Assembly: GCA_973895155.1 (NCBI GenBank)
Contig: OZ316893.1
Location: forward strand, 19,158,001 to 19,222,000
Direction of reading: 5' to 3'
Source: Marsupella aquatica
Taxonomy: Eukaryota > Marchantiophyta
DNA length: 64,000 nt
Shown in pieces: positions 11,476 to 23,310 of the stretch. Numbering within the stretch: the stretch's first letter is position 1; every line of letters begins with the position of its first letter. The translations under genes were made by a program, and so were the position numbers. Under the pieces are notes generated by a model, which did no database searches, was not told the DNA's origin, and saw only the letters and a program-made list of their open reading frames with translations.

Positions 11476-14400
11476 TTGAAGACGGAAGAGGGAGCCAAAC
11501 GAATGAAGAGCGAGCCTGGCCGCACGGCAACGGAATCGAATCACGTCTCCCTTTCCCCTCCTGCTGACGGAATAATAATAATTATGATCTCCGTGAGAGC
11601 CCTGAAAAACGGATGCAGATGCCGTTCCAAGCAGCCAACTCCGGAAGCTTGTAGAAGGCTCCCCTCCCGGATGGGTCGAATCAATGGAACGCCTCTGTCT
11701 GCTTCCTCGGCTCCACAGTGCTCTGCTCGTGTGCGTCCACAGTACTAGTAGTTTACTCTCTCGCCCTTCGGCTCTCGGTCATTCTAGAAGAACGCCCCAC
11801 CGAACTCGCGTTGCCCTAATCCCATCGCTTGTCTACGTAGTACGTGAACAGACGTGGTATGGGTCCCAGACAAGCGTTCTGTGCCCTCCGCTACCATAGT
11901 CCGGTCTACGGGTCTTCTGTACGTGGTTTGTGAACACTGCTTTGATCACCTGCTCAGGTCATGTCACGGTGGCCTCCACTTTGGCAAAAAGTAGGTAATA
12001 CCAGGCCATGTGGGCTTTTCGACTTTTAGGCCCTTGCTTTGTATATATCAAAGTGCCATAGGACAAAAAAGTTACACTGGGAGACAGGTCCCAAAGGCAC
12101 AGCAACCCAATAAAAGGGAAGGAAACAAAAGAGGAAAAGGCCCTTGTTTTGTCCTGGTTTTTCCTTTGTTTTCACTAGTTATTGGGGTTTTTGTGTTAGA
12201 GATCATTTCTCCCGGGTTTGTTGCTTTTGTTCCTTTGCACTTATTTATACTAAATCTACTTGGGGTCAGTCCAATGTTTTGTCCAGGGTTCACAAAGGCC
12301 CCCAATGATGAAATTATAGGTAGCCTTTGTGAACTATGGACAAAACATTTAATATTCTAAGTATTGTAATATAATACTGATTATCAATCAAATGGGTACA
12401 TCATTTGTTTCATTCTAGCCTTGTGCCAAACACATGAAAATAATTACACTGTGGTTCACGAAGGGCAAACCCCTAATGCAGAAACGGTCACTTTTCAGAG
12501 TGAGTTAAAGTTATAATGGAATCCAATCATAATGGGATCCAAACCCATTATAACAGCTTCAGAAGAGATCTCCAAACCTTTCAACTCTGTATGAAAGTTA
12601 ACTCTTTTACACTAAATCCATGTCATTCTGGCATGAAATGTATGTTTCATGCCATTTTTGGTTTTTGAGAAGTTTTCATCCTTGTTTTGAAATGTCATGT
12701 GCGGGGTCATGTGAGATGAAAACTATGTCACCACTTCAATGACAAACACCACTTCACAATCTATATTGTCTCACCCTAGGGTAATAGATTGTGATGGGAT
12801 CTAGAACCATGACATAATCAGATTTTTTTTATTAAATCATACCATGGGAGTCTTTTGGACAAACAATTTAGTCCATGGGGGCTTTTGATTCTATTTTTTG
12901 TGGGTGGCCATTTTAATTTCTATGTTAAACAATTGAAATCAACTCCATCCACCTCTTAAAACATTGTATGAACTGGTTACCAAATGCAAATCTAGCGGAA
13001 GCCTCCCTGGCCTTTGCAATATGGTGACATTTTAGTCTTAACCATAAGATGGACCTAGCACTGTGCACCTTTTCTACATTTAACCATTGTGCACCTTTTC
13101 CACAACCCCTCATCCCCTACAGTGTGTGTTGAGCATTGACAACATTCACAACAGCATGCCCACAACCATCCAACAATCAAGTAATTGACATATAGAGAGA
13201 TACATGATTCACCTCCTCATGAGACTACATCCACAGGAACACACAAGGCTTTACAGCACTCTAGGTCGACTGGCCATACCAAGCATCCATAGCACAAGCT
13301 CTCCCTGTCTTCCAACTGGCTCCATAACAATGAGTCTGAGTTCCCTCTATCCAAGCAAACACCGCTTGGGTATAGTGTGTGCACAGCATTTCCGGCTGCC
13401 TGGGCATCTCACTTATACTTGACAACACTTCCACTCAACATCACATTTTTTGACAATACGTTGCAAAGCATGGGCATGGGGCGATTATGCCCATAAAGAT
13501 AGGGGATTTGACACTCAACATCAATTTTCATTTGTGTGTTTGACTATAGTAAATGATGCATTATCAACATGAGAATGTGGGCCACATAAGCCCCCCACCC
13601 CCAGAATGTGAGCTTTATCTTGTGTTTTGAAGGTCTATGCACTTGTAATAGGTGTTAATACACTATTAATACAGTTAAAGGCCTAAGAAACTTTTACTAC
13701 TAAGGAAGAGAAGTAAAAGTCTGGGTCCTCACTTCTTTTTTTCCGGCCCATTGTGCATGAATAAGTTAGGGTTTTTAATTCAATTGGGCAGAAGACTTTA
13801 AATTTGTTGTTGAAGACCTTAGGGGTGTTTTCATTTGATTTAGAGATTAGAAGAATGATAGAGTTTTAATACCAAGATGGGAATATTCCATAAAGTTAGG
13901 AGTTAAATAGTTATTTTCTTAAGTTTTAGGGTTTTGTTACTTGAAAACTTTGTGCGTGATACAGGACCTCCCCTTGGAGTGAGGCCCATGAGAGTAAAAG
14001 TAGAAGAGAAGAGAATTGCATAATAGTAATAGTTGGATAGTAATAAATGATCACTCCCTGTCCGTCATGTATCAAAATATCACCAGACTTAGTTGTCCAT
14101 AATGCCCTTGAGTACTCCCACAATGTTGCAAAAACATGCAAGATTTAAGAAGGATATATACGAGGCAAATCCAGGCTGTAAATTGTATATTTAAAAATCC
14201 AACTCCCTACAATTTGGTGCAATAATGTCATTGTTTTGTGCAAGGAATAAAATTTAAAGAATGATTGAAGTTTCAGGTGATGCTTGACCCATTCAACCCT
14301 GGAAAAGACAGGGAGTATTAAGTGTTACCTTTGTCCAACACTTGAATTCTTACCATTATTCACAAGTGTTAGCCAATCCTACAGTTCAAGACTTAAACCC

Positions 14401-15150
14401 ATTATTTAGCTATTAGCAATGTTGAAATGTTAATGGCATTCAATCCACAACAAAAAAGATAATGCCCTGAGAAGATGTATGTTTCTAGAAAACAAGTTTC
14501 TACCTCTGAGAAACTAGCTCACAATAGACCTATCCCTAAATTCATGACTTGTGCTATTTTTTCAACCAGAACTTTCCTTTGTGCCACTTTTTGACAAGAA
14601 CGAGCCACCAGTCGCCCGCTTAAGCAAGTTTGTGGATAGGTTCGTTTTAAAAGCTGTTTGTAAACCTTGCACAAAACAGTCACGGCCTTTGCAGATAGGT
14701 CTAATGTGGGAAGTTTTATATGCGTATTCAAAGACTGCATCAGTATTTATACCATCTTGCCTTTAACAGTGCTCTACATGAATCAGGGTTTTGTTGAGGA
14801 GCCAAACAATAGGTGCTGATTTAGAGTTGTGATTAAAGAGTTCCCTTCTTTGAACATTAGAAAGTTGTACACTACCATAGGTAGCACCACTTCTTCAAAT
14901 CAATACCTCCTGTAGTGGGAATCCAAGCGAACAGGGGCAGTAAAATAATAGGTCATTAAAGATATCCCCAAACCAGGAAAAAATGTTGGTTGACTTGGTT
15001 TGGGGTTAGGGCAGATACATGTTGAGCTAAAATTGTCATTAACTATGGTGAGGACTTTGAAGGGCTGTCAACCAAAGGAGGGCCAAGACTTTTGATGGCC
15101 TGAGAAACCTTGATCCAAACTTCTCATGTTGCTTTGCATGAAGCCAGTAG
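11476..15150. other. Intergenic, no gene recognised
   Basis: Short ORFs only (up to 116 codons, 12010-12360), without family signatures. T-rich text at 12160-12250 resembles text at 29040-29130 (both contain ATTGGG, TTTTTGT, TCTCCCGG and GCTTTTGTT in order), which suggests a dispersed repeat family. No RNA gene was seen. Confidence 0.4.
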
Positions 15151-15158
15151 TAACAGGC

Positions 15159-15690
15159 CAAGTCACACTTGCATTGGGCTAGCCAGTGTTACCCCTAGAT
15201 CTTTAAAAACTTAGTTGACTTTACGAATATCTAAATTGTAATGGCATTTGAGGCTTATTTCAAATTTAAAGACAGATTGCTGAATTTTGTCTAAGATCAA
15301 TAATTAGTGGATAGAAGTAAAACTTTGAATCAGCAAACCTATCCGAAGGACTTCTTTGTGCATGAAACTGGAGAAGAGCATTTGAAACAATATAAATCAG
15401 GTTTTGCATTTTGCAAGTCACACTTGCATTGGGCTAGCCAGTGTTTACCCTTAGATCTTTGAAACTTAGTTGACTCTATGAATATCTAAATTGTATTGGC
15501 ATTTAAGGCTTATTTCAAATTTAAGGACAGATTGCTGAATTTTGTGGCAGAATGTGGCGAAAAGTGTAAGATCAAGAATTCGTGGATAGAAGTAAAACTT
15601 TGGATCAGCAACCCTTTCCGAAGGGCTCCGTTGTGCATGAAATTGGAGAAGAGCATTTGCAACAATCTAAATCAGGTTTTGCAATTCGTG
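15159..15690 (+). repeat. Tandem duplication of about 255 bp
   Basis: Two adjacent units, 15159-15413 and 15414 to about 15690, share long runs: the opening CAAGTCACACTTGCATTGGG, then GACAGATTGCTGAATTTTG, then GTGGATAGAAGTAAAACTTT. The second unit carries about 20 extra bases near 15547-15567. Divergence is moderate, so the duplication is not very recent. An ORF of 71 codons in unit 2 (15496-15711) is not preserved in unit 1 and has no recognised homology. Confidence 0.8.
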
Positions 15691-16266
15691 GTAGAGTTTG
15701 GAGGAACCTGACGCAAGGAACAGGACTAAAAATCATTAAAACTTACAATTGTCATATTACGGCATCCCGTAGGGCATCCCTTGTGACAAGAGCAAGGAAA
15801 GTTCCACAGAACTTTTTGCAAATTAAAAACTCCTCTGCATCCACTCTCTTCCAACACATCTGAAACTGGACTATACACCTCAATTGTTTTTGATATTCCG
15901 CAAAAGATGAGTACCATAAAACTTTCTGAAGGTTCTCAAAAGTAATACTCAGGAAGAACAGTTCGGAGACCCAGAACCGTCTTCCATTCAACCAGGAAGG
16001 CTTTGCTCTTGGCACTGGCGCGACAAGAATACAGATCACGCTTCGTTTCCACTGTGAGATTGCCTTCAAGGGCCACACGTGAACAGAATTCGCTCAAACA
16101 ATGTGCTCCACTTTCCCATGAAAATGGATACTAGTGAATCTAGTAGCCTTCGTGCCTTTTACATCACACTAGAGTCATTGATCTAGAGAATTACAAGCTC
16201 AAAGGGCCCAACCACGCTACAAAACTGGCCCTGAAGCAGTTGATACAAGCCTTCACTGCACGCAGC

Positions 16267-18703
16267 CTACGATGGTTCCTCAACTTCGTTTGCAGTCACT
16301 AGCGCTTCTTTAAGTATTTGTTGCACCTCTTTTAGTCGTAAACGAGCAAGGGCGATGCAATCCTGAAACAAATTTAAAGAGTTAAAAAGCTTCCTGTGAT
16401 TCAATTACCACGAATTGCGAGAATAGGGTCATAGGACTGGTGGACATCAGACAAGGACAACGACAAGGACGACGACACAGGAAAAAGTTGAAGTTGTTGG
16501 TCACAAGCTTACTCACCACATTCTATTGTATTCCACTAGAAATTGGAAAGCAAAACAAATAATACCTGGACAGTTGATGTAGTCGCCAGGATTGAACCAC
16601 CAGGCTTATACATGGAAATAAGCTTGCCAGCGGCATCCACCACAACTGTGAATGTTGTATGAAGAACAGCTTCCTCCTCAGCAGTAGGGTCCGCTAACAA
16701 GTACTTCTTATGAAGCATACAAGTAAGTGCTACAGGAACTGCTCCCAGCTTCAAGCTTCTTTTGGCTTTCAATGTCAACTCATCTTGTGAGGTGCCTTTC
16801 ATCATTCCTACTTCATCTAATGCACTTTCAGCCACGTCCATTGTCTGGTCTGTGTTTCCTGAAACTCTTTGAACTTTGCCGTCGTCATTGATAGACACGG
16901 CGGGTATTTGCACTGTATCAAACGAAACATGCTAATTCGTAACTCAAGCATCTAGAGAGCGGGTTTTCATTGTTTCAAGGCTGATTGAATGCACGAAAAT
17001 TCAGTAAGCGAGGTTTCTCGCGCATCCCTTGAGCAAAAAATTATTCATGTTGGATTATGGAAAGATAAGCACCATCTGTCTAAAACCGTTTCAATATCTT
17101 GTTTAAACATGGCTGACATCAAGTCAAACGGACATAATCTGCAGGGAAAGCTTGTTGTACAGCCCAGTCATGTACTTACAGTTTGCAAGGGCAGCAACAC
17201 ATGCCAGCATTGCAGCATCAAGCAAAGATCCATCAGCGTCCAAGCAGTAAATGTCCTGCACTCAAGACACAAAAGCAACAAGAACTCAGAGAATTGCTTG
17301 TTTGTTCCCTCATTACTATACCAGGATCTTCAAATGCTTCTGGAACAAAACACTGAAAGTGATGAAAGAGCGGATACCAAACAAGCCAACCAGGCCGCCT
17401 TGCCACTTGTTATAGAGAGCTCCCGCAAGTTCACGAACTCGGAGCTGCAAGGATGGTACTTAAACATAAGACAAAAGCCTTTCTCAGACTGAACATTCGC
17501 GGAAAATTGTCGAGATGATTCCACTTACTTCACTGTGAAATATATACAAATTGCGGTGCCACTGTCACTTAGAAAGAATATGATGACTAGCACATACCTT
17601 GCTAGAGCGTTAGAGAGTTGCTCGTTGATTACACATACAGCTTCGATAGGCCTGCCAGGCCGAGCATGAGGAGAACAGATCGGTGGCATCTGAAAGTCTA
17701 CCGCTGCATTGCTTCCCATCACAGCCAGAACACAAAGTTTTACTATCATTTTCAAGCTCCCAGAGTGACATGCACACATGCTTTCTCGGTTACGATGGAG
17801 ACTACACATGTTTGGAGCGGAAACTCCTGACACTGCAGTAAGTCATAGATCGGAGTAGGCAAGAGCACGTCACAAGAGACAGAAGCAAGAGGCAACTTAA
17901 TTCCTTCCAAATCTACGATGACAGGGTATGAAAAGCTACCAATACGGCCTTCATCTGGTGTCTCCACAGAAGGGACAAACACCTCCAGTTTTACCCCGGC
18001 CAACATTGTCTGAACAATTCGAGAAAAGCAGGTTAGAATAAGCAGAACAACTAGGGCAAAGGTTGGACAGTGTCACCCGAGAAAATCCAAGAAAGATGGT
18101 CCAAGGCAGTCTCCGATGCAAAAACAGCATCTGGTGAAGACCCTCTTGTATTAAGTCCATGGAGATGTGAGTAAAATTCGTCATTCATGCTATGCTACTA
18201 ATATCTGTGAGTTCTACGCACATCTGTGCGAGTTGAAACCTTCAAGATGGCCAGAACCCACCTGAACCTGCAAAGGATTATTGAACCATAAATTGGGTTC
18301 TTTTAGCCCTAGGAACGGAAACTGCAATCATTCATTGGACAAATGAAAGAGCCAGCCTTACCGTATTTCCGAGTTTGACCAAAGCTGATCCATCGGTAGT
18401 GGGCACCTGACCTGCATGCAACCATGAATCATGAACCGAAATGAAAACCCGAATTGCAAGAGTACGACAGAAGAAACTAGACAAAACCCTAAACCTTAAA
18501 CCCTAAACCCATGATGGTATCCTAAAAATTGTTCAAGGGCGAACCTACGGAGCGTTTAGCAGAAGGACCAAGTTTTGCCCACCAAGAGAGATATCTGTGG
18601 GGCGCGCACGTCCCAAAGGTCGTCCGTCTGGTCGGACAGAAGAATCTAAGTAGCGCTCGATGTATTGCGTCGGAAACAGCCTTCGAAAGGCATCCGCTTC
18701 CAT
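16267..18703 (-). CDS. RRP43: Exosome complex subunit RRP43 (RNase PH-like), 8 exons
   Basis: Structural subunit of the RNA exosome ring, acting in 3'-5' RNA processing and decay in nucleus and cytosol. Exons on the minus strand: 18703-18583, 18411-18362, 18009-17940, 17703-17598, 17444-17378, 17255-17180, 16912-16566, 16362-16267. Phases agree throughout, giving 310 residues, the family's usual size. Signatures: FRRLFPTQY and VRPDGRPLGR near the N-terminus, DGSALVKLGNTTMLAGVK, PPICSPHARPGRP, LRELSITSGKAAW, then DIYCLDADGSLLDAA (domain 1). The C-terminal part has ADPTAEEEAVL, YKPGGS and a final helix (DCIALARLRLKEVQQIL). Eukaryotic RRP43 lacks phosphorolytic activity and serves in the hexameric ring. 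The gene appears intact; its first intron holds a telo-box cluster. Confidence 0.95.
18484..18510 (-). promoter_or_regulatory. Telo-box cluster in RRP43 intron 1
   Basis: Two perfect AAACCCTAAA-type copies flank one degenerate copy (CCTTAAA). They lie in intron 1 of RRP43 (18412-18582), about 200 bases downstream of the start codon. The placement mirrors the array in HOP intron 1. A regulatory role is inferred from the known use of telo-boxes in plant ribosome and RNA-processing genes. Confidence 0.5.
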
Positions 18704-19253
18704 GGCGGTCCCCACCCAAGCTGGTTGCTGAAGGCCGCTTACAAAGCCAGGTTCAAAGCGAAGATGGTGAATGGCACTGATACTTCATCCAGAACACGAC
18801 CGTTCTCATTTTATCGGCAGCTCGGATCATTACAAGCAGGTCGACTGAGAATTTCGCATCGACTTTACGTCTTCCTCGTCTCTCTTTCTGTATGTATCTC
18901 TTGCTCGATCATTAGGCACTTGGGGAGGTGGGGCAGAAGATCTGACCTTGTAGGACCTTGTAGGGTACTGGGGCAATTAAAGACAGGGCACTTAGAGAAA
19001 AACTTCTGCTTTTTTTGTGGTCTAACTCATTTATGTTGAGTTATCAGATTTTCCTAGACATAAGGAGGACCGTCAGATCTGACGATTAACCCCAACTTCC
19101 CTTGTTGTTGCTCTTGACGCTTACATGGCCGTCCCCAACCAGCCCAGCAGCTTGTTTGCTGCTAAGCGATCACAATCCCTACTGTAATTACCCCTCCCTC
19201 TAGAAGTAGCAGACCTTCCACACTACACTAGAGCTGCATTCCTCTGTTATAAA
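18704..19253. other. RRP43 upstream region
   Basis: Promoter and 5' UTR territory for RRP43, reading leftwards, ending at the copia insertion. No second gene and no clear core-promoter motif were recognised. Confidence 0.4.
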
Positions 19254-19491
19254 TATTAGGTTTTACCATCCTTTGATGCTATGCTTGTGTCTAATGTACA
19301 CCACACTAATTAGACTTGTCATTATGCTAACTGGAAATATGTGTGCTAGATTTAGGGCTTATGTACATTTACGGGTAGGACTAGCTTATCCCCAGTTTCT
19401 CTGCAGGGATTTTCACTCTGGCTGTAGATTATTAAAGTGCCGGACTCTGTGTACTTTTGCATCATTCAGTAAAGAGTATACAATATTTTCA
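19254..19491 (+). repeat. 5' LTR of the copia element
   Basis: Shares with the right LTR the runs AGATTTAGGG, CTTATCCCC, CTCTGGCT and a terminal CATCATTCAGTAAAGA followed by TATTTTCA. It ends with CA. Confidence 0.8.
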
Positions 19492-19507
19492 TGGTATCAG
19501 AGCTAAG
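19492..19507 (+). other. Primer binding site (tRNA-iMet type)
   Basis: TGGTATCAGAGCTAAG directly abuts the 5' LTR. TGGTATCAGAGC is the standard plant copia primer site, complementary to the 3' end of initiator methionine tRNA. Confidence 0.9.
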
Positions 19508-19531
19508 GCTCTATTGGGCACTGATCCCTGG

Positions 19532-19609
19532 TGAGAATGTCCAAGCACTCTATCCACCATTATGTGAAGATGAGAATGTCCAAGCACTCTATCCACCATT
19601 ATGTGAAGA
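19532..19609 (+). repeat. 39-bp tandem duplication in the copia leader/gag start
   Basis: A 39-base unit starting TGAGAATGTCCAAGCAC (19532) is repeated exactly at 19571. Identity suggests the duplication arose after most of the element's decay. Confidence 0.85.
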
Positions 19610-22600
19610 TGAGCAATGTAGGTAGCACCTCACAGTCTGCACAGTGTAGTAGCTCACAGAGCAGCCGCTCACAAAATGTGAACCTTGACCTTGATGCACT
19701 CAAGGGCTAAACTATTCTGAAAAGGAGAAATTAGATACTTTATTAGCTGGTCCTTCAAGGTTGAAATGGCTCTTTTGGAAGGGCAAGGTCTGGTGGAGCT
19801 CATAAGCCCACATACATCAAAACGAGTGCAGCTGACTCCACAGCAATGCGAGGAGAAATTGAAAGGGCTATCTACATCTTCTCGATGAAGATAAAGGATC
19901 ATATCATTCCCGTATCAATGATCCTGCCAAGATTTGGGTGCAACTAAAGAGCCATTTGAATCAAATGTTCTAGGCAAACAATTTGTACTGAGAGAAAAAC
20001 TGTCTCTTGTGCATGTATCCGAGGAGGGGAGAATTTGTTCGCAAGCTAGACTACCTAGTAGCTAGCTGACATTGAATTTGAAGATAAGGAGCTCATTTGC
20101 ATTGCCCTCAAAAGCCTGCCAGACAGCTGGAGACCATTCATATCTTCATTTAGAACCATCCTGTATAAGTTTCCCAAACTCACCTTTTCTTTTCTCATTG
20201 GCTGTCTGGAAGCTGAAGACCTTATCAACTTTCAATGTCTACACAAAATGACTTCAAAGAATTTGATAAATGGAGTTCCTCATCTTCCTCTAGAGAGACA
20301 CATTACTGGTATGTGTGTGCTAGCCAAGCAACATCATGAGCAAATCTCAAAGAAGTCTCACACCAGATAAACAAGATACCTCAGACTTATAAGTTGCTGG
20401 TGCAACTTACTTACTCACCTTCACTAATTACTACTCTCGCTTTAAGTACTCTCTTCATTGCTGCAAAGAGTGAAACATTTTCCAAGATCAAGGAATTCAG
20501 AAATTCTGTTGAACATAAATTCACTAGGAAGATTATATGTATTAGATCCAACAATGGAGGAGAGTATCTATCTACTGAATTTAATCAGTATTGTAATTGG
20601 AAGGGTATTCAACCACAACTACTAGGACTCCACAATAAAATGGAGTCACCAAGAGGAAGAATCAAACACTTCTTTGAAGCACCTAGAAGTCTTCATATTT
20701 CTGGCAACTGGGCTGGCAACATTCCTGAATTCTCCACACCCTTTCAGCACATCTATGGTAATAAACCTTATGTGTTCAATCTCAGGAATATAGGTTGCCT
20801 AGCATACGTCCATGTTTCTGGTGAACTTTGACATAAATTGTTTGTCAGATCTGTTTGTACCTGTACCAACGACAAAACCAAAACCTACCAATACTTTGAT
20901 CCTCTCAGAAAGAATTTTTATATTAGTAGTGATGTAGTAGTCTTTAATGAGCAAGTCAAATTTGATTTCCAGGTCCCTCAGCTCTTTTGATTCAATTATT
21001 TCTCCATACATTCCATTGTGAGTCAACCAGCCAAACCAATCTTTTTTACCTGCGTCTATCCCTGATCCACAAGAATCACAAACTCTTGAGAGCTCTTCTA
21101 GATCTACCTCAAGTCAAGGTGACCAATTGTTGGACCCTATTGACAACCCTTTGAAACTGGCAGATCACAGCGCCAGCAATAGCCAATTAGTACCCTATTC
21201 TCAGGACACTACATCCTTTGCTCACAAACCAATCTCATTATCTCCACCAGTCTGGAGTCCATCCCATAGTAGAGAACTTCCTGTCTGCTTAAATGGGCGC
21301 TTAAACCACTACTACGGGTATGAAAGCCACTTTTGTACAGTGTATGGTATTATAGTAGTTCAGGTTTACACGACAGGGAAGAGAATGGGCATCGGGCCCC
21401 CCATAACCAAATTTATTTTTATTTTAATAATTTATTTTTATTTTAATAATTTATTTTTGTTTTTGAAATGGAAAAAATGCAGTCGTAGATCTCATTAAGA
21501 TCTTCCATTTGAGCCCTAGATTGCCTTCTAAAATGGACTGCTGAGATGGCAAAATTCATAGCCAAGATAGAAGGAATTCAAATTTGAATGGGCATTTTGA
21601 GGGAGGAATATTTCAGAATGAGCGGTCTACGTTACGCGGAGCCTCTTCTACAAGGAGTTGTGGTTCAAGAGAGGACTATGTGCTATCTTATTGATCAAGC
21701 GGAATGCTGCTATGGCTGAACTCATCCGGATCGTTCTTTAAAAATTCATTGATCCAGATGAATTCATTGATCCGGATAGTTCTTTAAAAATGAGACGTAG
21801 GATCTAGCTAGTGCCACTTCCTCAAGGAAAAAAGGCCATCTTGGCTAACTGGGTCTACAAACTAGGCCTAATTTTAATCCCACTTGTGTGCAACTCAATG
21901 CTTGACTCATAGCCCATGGATTTGAACAAGGCTACAACGTCAACTTCAAAGACTAATCTGCTCTTGTGATTAAGTGGGCAACCCTCGCAACCCTCTAACT
22001 CGTCATTGCGCTTGCTGCAACTCTTGATTGGCAACTACATCACATTGACATCATCACAACATTCCTGAATGGTAAACTAAAAGAGCTGATCTGGCCAGCT
22101 TGCCATCTGCCTCTATTTAGGACAAGTGACATCTCTATAAATCTCTAGGCAGTATTCACACTGATATATCTCTTTTCCAGAGTCATCTTATCCTACATGC
22201 CCAAACTGGTGCCCCTGGAGTGCATGCTCTTATGCCTTTCTCAACCTGTTCTGAAAATATTGCTCCACGCCCACATATTGCTCCACGTCCATCATAATCT
22301 TAAAAGACTTATAAATGTACCTGACCACTATAGCCTTGTACTTGAGTTTTACAATCTTCCCATGACTCACAAATGCTAGGGATGAATCTCCTGATCATGG
22401 CATAGTATTTTTTATGGGTGGTTGGATCATTGAAGTATCATGATGTTGGCACCAATAGCTGGCTGAGTCCCTTCTCATGCTATATTGCTCTAGAAGGGGA
22501 ATTTGACCCCCTTCTCTTCACTGGCGGATTGCCTCTCTCTAGCAGCAAATGCCCATTGCACTACTCTCTACCAAGGGCTGCCCCTTCAATTATCCACTCA

Positions 22601-22800
22601 ATATATGCAAGCGGGTATGCAAGTGGGCCAAAGATTGTTGTTACTTACCACTATTGGCTCCCAACTCCACTCCTTCTCAAAAGGAGGATTTATATATCTA
22701 TTTAAACCATGAAGACAACAGATCATGGAGGCAGCTTGTAAGCTTGCTTGCCACCACCAATATTGACATTGCGAGCAACATAAACATCTTGATCCAATAG
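19540..22800 (+). pseudogene. Copia gag-pol remnant
   Basis: Frame-shifted remains of the polyprotein. A gag-like stretch at about 19690-20180 contains LPDSWRPFISS, typical of UBN2-type gag. Integrase remains lie at 20394-20990, with the motif IRSNNGGEYLS, where the catalytic Asp of the usual SDNGGEY has become Asn, and the expected NGVAER glutamate region is lost. The RT fingers/palm appear at about 21890-22100 as ARG/HGFEQGYNVNF-like text followed by LDWQLHHID and TFLNGKLKELIW. The stretch 22418-22800 may be RNase H but is too decayed to be sure. Not functional. Confidence 0.75.
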
Positions 22801-22850
22801 TTGCATCACATCCATCTTCTTTTCCTTCTTTCTCTGTTTCACAACTTTGG

Positions 22851-22861
22851 ATGAGAAGGGG
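22851..22861 (+). other. Polypurine tract of the copia element
   Basis: ATGAGAAGGGG lies immediately upstream of the right LTR and would prime plus-strand synthesis. Confidence 0.65.
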
Positions 22862-23098
22862 TATCAGGTTTTAGCATCCATATTTGTGATGCTTGCGTCT
22901 AATATCCACCACAAGAACTAGTCTTGTCGTTATGCTGACTGTAAATATGTACGTTAGATTTAGGGTTTATGTAAAGTTACGGTTAGGATTAGGCTTATCC
23001 CCGGTTTCTCCGCATGGATTTCACTCTGGCTTTAGATTATTTAGGTGCCAGACTCTGTGAACTTTTGCATCATTCAGTAAAGACATAAAATATTTTCA
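22862..23098 (+). repeat. 3' LTR of the copia element
   Basis: Right partner of 19254-19491, 237 bp, ending in TATTTTCA and followed by the ATAAG target copy. Confidence 0.8.
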
Positions 23099-23142
23099 AT
23101 AAGTATTACACAGAGAAGACCAAAAACCCAAAAACATTATTT

Positions 23143-23310
23143 TGTTATAACCCAAAGGTTAGGTCAACATCCAACCCTAGTTAGGGGATTACTATAACTA
23201 TTACTACATGTATACCTAAGGAGGTATTAGTAAATCCCCCATGAATGGATGAACCTTGATTGTTGGTGTAATTGACATTTTCTCTCCTAAGAATTATCTG
23301 GCTCTCAACA
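23143..23310 (+). repeat. 5' LTR of the LARD-like element
   Basis: 168 bp, TG...CA. It contains the uninterrupted text ACCCTAGTTAGGGG, which is the empty version of the MITE site in the 3' LTR. No standard tRNA-Met primer site follows; the primer is unknown. Confidence 0.85.

Larger units (their letters stand above)
19254..23098 (+). mobile_element. Degenerate Ty1/copia retrotransposon
   Basis: Two direct repeats of about 238 bp bound the element (19254-19491 and 22862-23098). A tRNA-iMet-type primer site starts directly after the left one and a purine tract ends directly before the right one. Flanking pentamers are ATAAA (19249-19253) and ATAAG (23099-23103), a target duplication with one mismatch. 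Domain order is gag, integrase, RT, as in copia. LTRs start TATTAGG/TATCAGG rather than TG, and the two copies differ at many sites (roughly a fifth by eye), so the insertion is old. All ORFs are broken. Confidence 0.85.
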
